From positions 1 through 5,052 of the forward strand of contig JAGQGA010000431.1 of assembly GCA_020432595.1 (NCBI GenBank): a DNA stretch of 5,052 nucleotides, read 5' to 3'. The translations under genes were made by a program, and so were the position numbers. The notes beneath the pieces are model-generated. The model was not told the origin of the DNA, searched no databases, and saw nothing but the letters and a program-made list of their open reading frames with translations. This document shows positions 1 to 5,052 of this stretch, piece after piece. Within the stretch, counting starts at the first letter, position 1; each line of letters starts with the position of its first letter. This DNA comes from Anaerolineales bacterium. GTDB lineage: Bacteria > Chloroflexota > Anaerolineae > Promineifilales > Promineifilaceae.

Positions 1-1844
1 TCCAAGACGGCTGCTTCTGCACACAGACTCAGCCAGCGTGTGAGCGAACGGTTGCCGTTTAGCCGCCGCAGCAGCACCGTATCAAGCCCCCGCCCGGCCA
101 CCGCCGCCAGTTGCAGCAGCAGTTGGTCTGCCTGGGGTATCCGCGCCAAAAATCGCTCCACAACCGACTGAATGCCCTTGGGCAGCAGCGTTGGCGGCAG
201 GGTCATGGTACTAATTTGGCTCAAGCTGCCGATTTCATCGGCTAATGCCCGCACGACTTCGACAGCAAAAAAGGCGTTGCCTTCCGTTTCCTGCTGCAAA
301 AGTGCCACAATGTCGCTCCGATGCCCGGCTTCCCCCAGCATGGCGGTGCTAAGCGCCCCCATTTCCTGCGGGGTTAGCCTTGCCAGCGGCAACAACTGCA
401 TGTCGGGCAGCCGCTTGCTAATTTCCGGCCGTTCGTCGTCACGATGGGTGGCAACCAGCAGCAGGGGCATGGTCTGAATTTGCTGGGTAAGATAGGGGAT
501 GGGGAGCAGGCTGGCTTCTGTCCAGTGTAAATCTTCGAGCAGGAGCAATAACGGCCGTTTTACCCGCCCCACCAGTTGGGCAATTGCCGTAACCAGCCGA
601 ACTTGTGCCGCTTCGCCTTCCAACTGAGGAGCTGGTGCTACCTTGCGCCCTAGCAGGTGGTCCATGTCCGGCACCAACGGCATCAGCACCCCCGCCTCAA
701 AATCAGACACGTCGGGCAAAGCCAGCAGCAAATGGCGCAGCGGCTCACGCCATAGCTGATACGGCAGCCCGCCGCTGTCTTCCACACCCTGACCGCGCAG
801 CACCAAAAAGCCATCTACCAATGCCTGGGCGCGTAATTCGTTTAGCAGTCGTGACTTGCCCACGCCGCTTTCCCCCCCCACCAGCCAGGCAGAACCATTC
901 CCTGTCTGAGCCTGGGCAAGCGCGTCTACCAACTGCCCAAGCTCAGCTTCACGTCCAACAAAGGTCGCGGCTTGCAGATAACTCTCGCGGATGGCTCGGC
1001 TTTCGGCTGGTTGGGTTTGCCCCAGTGCCTGGTGCAAAGCGGCAATGGCTGACTGGGCAGATGGGTACCGCTCGGCTGGTTTTTTGGCAAGCAAGGTGCC
1101 CACGATGGTAGGCAATAAGGGAAGCGACAACACTGTAGCTTCTTCATCCGCTTGTATTTTCCGCCAATCCGGCTCGTACTCTAAAACTTCCCCCACGATG
1201 TCTTCGGCATAGATATTGAATGGGTGCTCGTGGGCGAAGAGGCGGTATGCTAAAACGCCGACTGCATAGAGGTCGCTGGCTTCGCTGGCTGGCTGTCCCA
1301 GCAAGATTTCAGGTGCCATGTAGAGCCAACTGCCAACCGATGCGGTGGCTTGTTCTTTGGCTGCCGCCAGCCCAAAGTCCAGCACCCGCACCATGTCGCC
1401 AACCACCAGCACATTGTCGGGCTTGAGGTCGCGGTGCAAAATCCCGCGCCGGTGCAGATAGGCTAAGGCTTCGAGGGTTTGGATGAGGAGGCTGATTTTT
1501 TCGGAGAAGGAACGGCCGTTTGCCGCTTCCACAATCGTCTGGGCACCGTCCAGACACGACATCGTAAAAAACGGTTGCCCATTTTCACCAAAGCCATAAT
1601 CCAGCACGCTGATGATGTTGGGGTGGCGCAGTCCGGCGAGGGTTTGGAATTCATGCGCCAATGCCAGCCGCAGTTCGCGGTTGGTTTGTGAGGCAGGGCG
1701 GGAGTTGAACAGCAGTTGCTCAACGGGCAAGAAGACCTGTTTCAGAGCCACAATTTCGCCCGTCAGCCGGTCGGTGGCGCGGTGGACGATGCCCATGCCG
1801 CCCTGGCCTAGTTTGTTGTGGAGGAGGTAACGGCCGTTAATCAT
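1..1844 (-). CDS. Ser/Thr protein kinase - STAND/AAA_16 ATPase fusion protein (gene B, 3' end outside window)
   Basis: The frame is open from the ATG at 1844 to the window edge: 614 codons with no stop, translated by hand. It starts MINGRYLLHNKLGQGGMG. The start is firm because the next Met (17) already lies in the nucleotide loop, and because the ATG overlaps the stop of gene A behind an AAGGA site. Kinase residues are intact: loop 13-18, Lys35, Glu65, HRD 137-139, DFG 156-158, APE 177-179 and Asp191. After RESYLQAATFVGRE (from 286) comes the ATPase: Walker A GGESGVGKS (Lys330), Walker B LLLLLEDLHW (Glu437-Asp438) and VATHR with Arg468. It is a paralogue of gene A, about 85% identical in the kinase and about half identical in the ATPase, with an insertion of 8 residues between the two domains. 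The visible part ends opposite gene A residue ~590, so any TPR array lies outside. The role is inferred: a soluble multidomain signalling kinase acting with its neighbour. Confidence 0.95.
   Translation of the reverse strand, partial: MINGRYLLHNKLGQGGMGIVHRATDRLTGEIVALKQVFLPVEQLLFNSRPASQTNRELRLALAHEFQTLAGLRHPNIISVLDYGFGENGQPFFTMSCLDGAQTIVEAANGRSFSEKISLLIQTLEALAYLHRRGILHRDLKPDNVLVVGDMVRVLDFGLAAAKEQATASVGSWLYMAPEILLGQPASEASDLYAVGVLAYRLFAHEHPFNIYAEDIVGEVLEYEPDWRKIQADEEATVLSLPLLPTIVGTLLAKKPAERYPSAQSAIAALHQALGQTQPAESRAIRESYLQAATFVGREAELGQLVDALAQAQTGNGSAWLVGGESGVGKSRLLNELRAQALVDGFLVLRGQGVEDSGGLPYQLWREPLRHLLLALPDVSDFEAGVLMPLVPDMDHLLGRKVAPAPQLEGEAAQVRLVTAIAQLVGRVKRPLLLLLEDLHWTEASLLPIPYLTQQIQTMPLLLVATHRDDERPEISKRLPDMQLLPLARLTPQEMGALSTAMLGEAGHRSDIVALLQQETEGNAFFAVEVVRALADEIGSLSQISTMTLPPTLLPKGIQSVVERFLARIPQADQLLLQLAAVAGRGLDTVLLRRLNGNRSLTRWLSLCAEAAVL
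550..559. repeat. AACGGCCGTT palindrome, copy 1
   Basis: A perfect 10-base palindrome inside gene B, just before Walker B, read as K-R-P-L (residues 429-432). Gene A has TQPV at the matching place and lacks the palindrome. Confidence 0.85.
1164..1808 (-). repeat. Duplicated kinase block, copy in gene B
   Basis: It aligns with 4408-5052 at a constant offset of 3244 and no net indel. Exact matches include 44 bases at 1765-1808 and 40 bases at 1589-1628. About 32 of 215 encoded residues differ between the copies. The alignment was done by hand. Confidence 0.9.
1511..1520. repeat. AACGGCCGTT palindrome, copy 2
   Basis: A perfect copy in kinase domain B, read as N-G-R (residues 109-111). It lies at the same alignment position as copy 7 in gene A, so this copy predates or was carried by the duplication. 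Confidence 0.85.
1828..1839. repeat. AACGGCCGTT palindrome, copy 3, extended to TAACGGCCGTTA
   Basis: A 12-base perfect palindrome at the gene junction. Its TAA (1839-1837 on the minus strand) is the stop codon of gene A, and its core encodes N3-G-R of gene B. Confidence 0.85.
1837..1844 (-). other. 8-base stop/start overlap (ATGATTAA) coupling gene A to gene B
   Basis: The last codons of gene A read TCA GAT GAT TAA, and the ATG of gene B sits one base out of phase inside them (1844-1842). Overlaps of this size normally mean one transcript and translational coupling, with ribosomes ending gene A and restarting on gene B. The coordinates are read directly; the coupling is inferred. Confidence 0.85.
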
Positions 1845-4800
1845 CTGATTCCTTGTTGTTTTGGCCGGGCAAAACGGCCGTTGCCTCTTCTCCAAACTCG
1901 CGCAGCAAATCCTGCACCACCCTATCCAAGTCTAAGTTCTTGCCCCGCTCCATCGCAGTAGATAGCTTGTCCAAATTTAAGGTAGCTTCTAACCGAGGCA
2001 GCAAACCATCCAACCGATGTTGCAAATCCTGATTATAGGCTGGATGATGCCGAACCAACCCGACTAATTCTGCGGCGGAAGCTATCTGGTCTTGCTGATA
2101 GCGAAGCCAGGCAAAGCCGACGATTGTCTCCAGTAACACATCATGAACACCGTGGGCAGATATTAAAACCGTACAGAATGTTTCTATTGCCCGTGCGTCG
2201 CCCAGATGGAGATAAGTAAAGCCCAGATTTTTGAGTACAATCCCTACCCCACGTTGGAAACCAATCCGCTGAAAAATATCCAGACTTCGTTGGAAGTAAT
2301 CAATGGCCGCCTCGTAGTTGCCTTCATAGTAAAGGGCAGTTCCAAAGCAATCTAAGCTGATGGCTATGCCCAAGGGCGCACCAATCTTCTCCCGAATGGT
2401 TAAAGATTGTTGCAAATAATCATAAGCTTGGGCGTAGTTGCCCTGAATCGCAACAAGTGTGCCTAGGTTGGCCAAAGTAAACGCGGTTAAATCTAAGGCA
2501 CCGCTGGCTTGGGTAATTGCCAGGCTCTGTTGGTAATAAGCAATGGCTTCTTCATAATGGCCTAGAGCTTTCGTTGAGACACCTAGATTCATAAGGAGCA
2601 CTGCCTGTTCCTTTGTCTCCCCAATCTCTTGGCTGTGCCTCAAACTTTGTTGAAAATAGCTTAAAGCTTGCCCATGCTTTCCTTGTCCACCAGCCACAAA
2701 GCCTAAACCATGAAATGAGACCGTGATTCCTTTCTTGTTATCTATTCGCTGATTGAGAGCCAGAGCTTCTTGATAATTCCCTAGAGCTTGTTCGTGGTGG
2801 CCTGTGTAAAGTGCTATCTCGCCTAATATATTGAGGCTCCTAGCCAGTTGTGCCTGATTGTTAAAGCCAACGGCTAAGTCTTGGGCTTGTTGAGCCAACG
2901 CTTGGGCTTTAGGGAAATGACCTTGCCAAGCCAGATCAGATGCTTGCAAAAGCAGTAACTCAATGGTGCGTTTATCGTCCGCTGGTAAGAGATGTAAGCC
3001 CCGTTCTGTTAGCTCTTGGATATAAGCATGTTTGCCTATTTCCGAAAGCATTTGCACCACTAAAGTTAAATAGTGAATTTCTTTGTCAATCTCCCCAGCT
3101 TGCTGCCAATGCTTGAGTAAAATCTCGTTCAGGTCTTCTTGGTCAGGATAGAGGGTTTCCAGGGCTTGAGCCACTTGGCGATGCAGGTCGGGACGGGTGT
3201 TGGCATCTAACTGTATGAGAATATTTTCCCGCAGTTTGTCATGGGCAAATTGCCACACATTCTCCTGCACTTCCAGCACCATCGCCTCGTTACAAGCCAA
3301 TAACCAGGCCTCAAGCGACACAGCGGGCGCGATATGGGCTAAGACCGCTAAATCCAGCTTGCGTCCGACCACGGCTGCCAATTTGAGTAAAGGTTGGTAT
3401 ATGGCTGGCACCTTGTCCAAACGTCGCTGCACAACCTGCTGAATGCCACCCGTGAGAATATGCTCTGGGAGAGCGACCTGCCCCACTTGCAACAAGCCGC
3501 CAGCCTCTTCAGCCCAGGCACGTAGGATTTCGACCAAGAAGAAGATGTTGCCTTCGGTTTCCGTTTGTAATTGGGCCACAATCTCGGGCTGCTGCCCGGC
3601 CTCACCCAGCATCGCTTCTGCCAATTGTCCCACATGGTTGTTGTCGAAGCGGGAAAGGGTAAGGGTATGTACACTATCGCCTAATTCTTCGGGGAGCGTT
3701 GGCCGTTCATCACTGCGGTAGGTGCCAATGAGTAAGAGCTTTTCCTCACTGAGCAAAGCAGTTAACCGTTTGATTGGCTCTAAACTTTCTTCGGCCCAGT
3801 GCAAATCTTCTAATAGCAACAAGACTGGTTGGGTCTGGCGGTGCAGCAGGTCTACCAGGGTGAAGATGAGACGCTGTTGGGCATCTCGTCCATTCAACTC
3901 CGGCGCAGTAGCAATTTCGCGCTGTAAAATCTGTGGCAAGTTAGGTTCAAGCTCCTTGAGGACACCCGCTTCTAAATCACTCAACTCGGTGTGCAAGGCT
4001 AGATAGCCAGCCAGGTCGCGCCAGACCTGGAAGGAGCCACCCCCTTCGGCAATGGCTTGACCGCGCCAGACTTGGAAGCCAGCTACGAGGGCTTGGATTC
4101 GCAGTTCATTCACCAGCCGCGTCTTGCCCGCGCCACTCTCACCGCCGATGAGCCAGGCAGAACCTTGCCCGGCGTTGGCTTGGGCTAGTGCCTCTTGAAG
4201 CTGGCTCATTTCTGCTTTGCGGCCAATGAAAGTGGCGGCTTGCAGGTAGCTTTCACGGATAACGGCCGTTTCCTCTGGCACCGGCTGCCCCAACGCCCGA
4301 TAAAAAGCCACAATTGTTTCATTGGCCGTGGGGTAGCGATCAGCAGCCTTTTTGGCAAGGAGGGTGCGGATAACGGCCGTTAAGGCTTCTCCCACGCCCA
4401 TTTTCTGCCAATCTGGCTCTCCCTCCAAAATCTCCCCAATCGTATCCTCGGCATAGATATTAAAGGGATGGGTGCCAGCCAGCAGCCGATAGGCCAGCAC
4501 GCCAACGGTGTAAAGGTCGCTGGCCTCGCTGGCTGGCTGCCCCAGTAGCACCTCAGGAGCCATATAGAGCCAACTGCCAACGGATTCGGTGGCTTGCTCC
4601 TTAAAGGCCGCCAGCCCAAAATCCAGCACCCGCACCGTGTCGCCTACCACCAGCACGTTGTCGGGCTTCAGGTCACGGTGCAAAATGCTGCGCCGGTGCA
4701 AATAAGCCAGGGCTTCGAGCATCCGGATGAGAAGATTGACTTTTTCGGGAACAGAACGGCCGTTTCCCGCCGCCAAAATCGTTTGGGCATTCTCCAAATA

Positions 4801-5052
4801 CGACATCGTAAAAAACGGCTGCCGCTTTTCGTCAAAGCCATAATCCAGCACGCTGATGATGTTGGGGTGGCGTAACCCGGCCAGCGTTTGGAATTCATGC
4901 GCCAGGGCCAGCCGCAGTTCGCGGTTGGTTTGCGAAATAGGCCGGGAGGAGAACATGATTTGTTCCACGGGCAGAAAGACCTGCTTTAGGGCGACTATCT
5001 CACCGGTGAGCCGGTCGGTGGCGCGGTGGACGATGCCCATGCCGCCCTGGCC
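1837..5052 (-). CDS. Ser/Thr protein kinase - STAND/AAA_16 ATPase - TPR fusion protein (gene A, 5' end outside window)
   Basis: Probable cytoplasmic signalling protein; 1071 residues are visible. Numbering here starts at the internal Met at 5040. That Met is not the real start: the frame stays open upstream and GQGG before it completes the GQGGMG nucleotide loop. By the paralogue, the true start lies about 12 codons outside the window. The kinase domain runs to about residue 250 with all catalytic parts: VALK Lys19, helix-C Glu49, HRD 121-123 with Asn128, DFG 140-142, APE 161-163, Asp175 and Arg235. It should be an active RD-type kinase. A STAND/AAA_16 ATPase follows (about 268-600): Walker A GGESGAGKT (Lys306), Walker B LLLLEDLHW (Glu411-Asp412), and Arg442 in the GTYR motif. 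About seven TPRs fill 694-967. The tail (STAMERGKNLDLD, about 1027-1039) resembles the C-terminal end of ATPase-TPR regulators. No membrane segment or DNA-binding domain is seen, so output is presumably phosphorylation. The substrate is unknown. Confidence 0.95.
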   Translation of the reverse strand, partial: GQGGMGIVHRATDRLTGEIVALKQVFLPVEQIMFSSRPISQTNRELRLALAHEFQTLAGLRHPNIISVLDYGFDEKRQPFFTMSYLENAQTILAAGNGRSVPEKVNLLIRMLEALAYLHRRSILHRDLKPDNVLVVGDTVRVLDFGLAAFKEQATESVGSWLYMAPEVLLGQPASEASDLYTVGVLAYRLLAGTHPFNIYAEDTIGEILEGEPDWQKMGVGEALTAVIRTLLAKKAADRYPTANETIVAFYRALGQPVPEETAVIRESYLQAATFIGRKAEMSQLQEALAQANAGQGSAWLIGGESGAGKTRLVNELRIQALVAGFQVWRGQAIAEGGGSFQVWRDLAGYLALHTELSDLEAGVLKELEPNLPQILQREIATAPELNGRDAQQRLIFTLVDLLHRQTQPVLLLLEDLHWAEESLEPIKRLTALLSEEKLLLIGTYRSDERPTLPEELGDSVHTLTLSRFDNNHVGQLAEAMLGEAGQQPEIVAQLQTETEGNIFFLVEILRAWAEEAGGLLQVGQVALPEHILTGGIQQVVQRRLDKVPAIYQPLLKLAAVVGRKLDLAVLAHIAPAVSLEAWLLACNEAMVLEVQENVWQFAHDKLRENILIQLDANTRPDLHRQVAQALETLYPDQEDLNEILLKHWQQAGEIDKEIHYLTLVVQMLSEIGKHAYIQELTERGLHLLPADDKRTIELLLLQASDLAWQGHFPKAQALAQQAQDLAVGFNNQAQLARSLNILGEIALYTGHHEQALGNYQEALALNQRIDNKKGITVSFHGLGFVAGGQGKHGQALSYFQQSLRHSQEIGETKEQAVLLMNLGVSTKALGHYEEAIAYYQQSLAITQASGALDLTAFTLANLGTLVAIQGNYAQAYDYLQQSLTIREKIGAPLGIAISLDCFGTALYYEGNYEAAIDYFQRSLDIFQRIGFQRGVGIVLKNLGFTYLHLGDARAIETFCTVLISAHGVHDVLLETIVGFAWLRYQQDQIASAAELVGLVRHHPAYNQDLQHRLDGLLPRLEATLNLDKLSTAMERGKNLDLDRVVQDLLREFGEEATAVLPGQNNKESDD
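1850..1854 (-). promoter_or_regulatory. Ribosome binding site (AAGGA) for gene B
   Basis: Reading the minus strand, AAGGA is followed by a 5-base spacer (ATCAG) and then the ATG at 1844. It lies inside the last codons of gene A (NKES). Its spacing is suitable for a Shine-Dalgarno site and supports the chosen start for gene B. Confidence 0.7.
1873..1882. repeat. AACGGCCGTT palindrome, copy 4
   Basis: A perfect copy near the 3' end of gene A, read as T-A-V (residues 1054-1056 from Met at 5040), in the poorly structured C-terminal tail and only 34 bases from copy 3. Confidence 0.85.
2140..2961 (-). repeat. TPR array in gene A (about seven repeats)
   Basis: Residues 694-967 of gene A (counted from Met at 5040) repeat with a period of about 40 residues. 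Unit anchors are NILGEIALYTGHHEQAL, HGLGFVAGGQGKHGQAL, MNLGVSTKALGHYEEAI, ANLGTLVAIQGNYAQAY, DCFGTALYYEGNYEAAI and KNLGFTYLHLGDARAIE, preceded by a weaker unit with DLAWQGHFPKAQAL. The LG..., G.Y..A and Y.Q.SL positions match the long TPR_12/MalT-like class. Such arrays form a superhelix that binds peptides or partner proteins, and in STAND proteins they usually sense the signal. The DNA here is clearly AT-richer than the rest of the window. Confidence 0.88.
4261..4270. repeat. AACGGCCGTT palindrome, copy 5
   Basis: A perfect copy in the kinase-ATPase linker of gene A, read as T258-A-V before IRES. It shares 15 bases (4256-4270) with copy 6. Gene B has no copy at this place. Confidence 0.85.
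4371..4382. repeat. AACGGCCGTT palindrome, copy 6, extended to TAACGGCCGTTA
   Basis: A 12-base perfect palindrome in gene A, read as L220-T-A-V before IRT. It is the same 12-mer as copy 3 at the gene junction. Gene B has a different sequence at this position. Confidence 0.85.
4408..5052 (-). repeat. Duplicated kinase block, copy in gene A
   Basis: This is the partner of 1164-1808. The exact 44-base match (5009-5052) runs up to the window edge and may continue beyond it; the 40-base match is 4833-4872. Similarity drops sharply at 4408, where the link between kinase lobe and ATPase begins. Confidence 0.9.
4755..4764. repeat. AACGGCCGTT palindrome, copy 7
   Basis: A perfect copy in kinase domain A, read as N93-G-R. 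It is the positional equivalent of copy 2 in gene B, where the surrounding bases differ more than the palindrome itself. Confidence 0.85.

Noticed and set aside
47..59. AACGGTTGCCGTT, a split version of the palindrome
   Set aside because: The two arms are separated by three bases and it is not an exact copy. It may be a decayed site but was not counted.
872..879. Run of eight C (G on the coding strand) within Walker A of gene B, a possible frameshift site
   Set aside because: The frame is correct on both sides and gives an intact GGESGVGKS, so there is no sign of an error or programmed shift.
605..1111. 168-residue plus-strand open frame, Pro/Ala/Arg-rich
   Set aside because: It lies antisense to the conserved ATPase and Walker A of gene B. 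It has low complexity and no recognisable domain.
1828..1839. Possible transcription terminator between the genes
   Set aside because: The palindrome has no loop and no following T-run, and it lies inside overlapping coding sequence.
3443..4006. Two consecutive plus-strand frames (3443-3721 and 3722-4006) that look like a small operon
   Set aside because: Both are antisense to the ATPase domain of gene A, are Ser/Arg/Cys-rich and show no family motif. They are shadows of a clear coding strand.
4668..4898. Minus-strand frame similar to another minus-strand frame at 1463-1723 (both contain TPTSSACWIMAL)
   Set aside because: The likeness arises because both are out-of-phase readings of the duplicated kinase block, not a conserved small protein.

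Overview
The window holds two very large paralogous genes, arranged head to tail on the minus strand, and essentially nothing else. Each encodes a soluble fusion of an N-terminal Hanks-type Ser/Thr protein kinase and a STAND/AAA_16-type P-loop ATPase. The upstream gene (1837 to beyond 5052) can be read to its stop and continues into a block of about seven tetratricopeptide (TPR) repeats. The downstream gene (1844 to beyond 1) leaves the window at the end of its ATPase part. Kinase-ATPase-TPR fusions of this kind are typical of bacteria with elaborate signalling, such as filamentous Chloroflexota (Anaerolineae/Caldilineae), Cyanobacteria and Myxococcota. Overall composition and protein style suggest an uncultured Chloroflexota-like bacterium, but this is an inference from family knowledge and not a firm identification.

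Layout in transcription order, from right to left. 5052-4291 is kinase domain A, with its start codon just outside the window. 4239-about 3241 is ATPase A. 2961-2140 is the TPR array, followed by a C-terminal tail to the stop at 1837. An ATGATTAA overlap of 8 bases (1837-1844) then starts gene B. 1844-about 1020 is kinase domain B and about 989-1 is ATPase B. No gene-free stretch exceeds a few bases. No promoter, terminator, RNA gene, transposon or CRISPR array is visible, and the plus strand carries only antisense shadow frames.

The two genes look like a tandem duplication. Over 645 bases (1164-1808 against 4408-5052) they align at a constant offset of 3244 with no net indel. By hand count the encoded proteins differ at about 32 of 215 residues there, and there are exact matches of 44 and 40 bases. 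The ATPase parts are only about half identical. The overlapping stop and start, with a good ribosome binding site inside the first gene, imply co-transcription and translational coupling, so the two kinases are probably made together and may work as partners or on parallel inputs.

The most striking feature outside the genes themselves is a perfect 10-base palindrome, AACGGCCGTT, found seven times in 5 kb, where about 0.005 copies are expected by chance. It is read in all three codon phases, so selection or spread acts on the DNA and not on the protein. It behaves like the cyanobacterial HIP1 element but has a different sequence.
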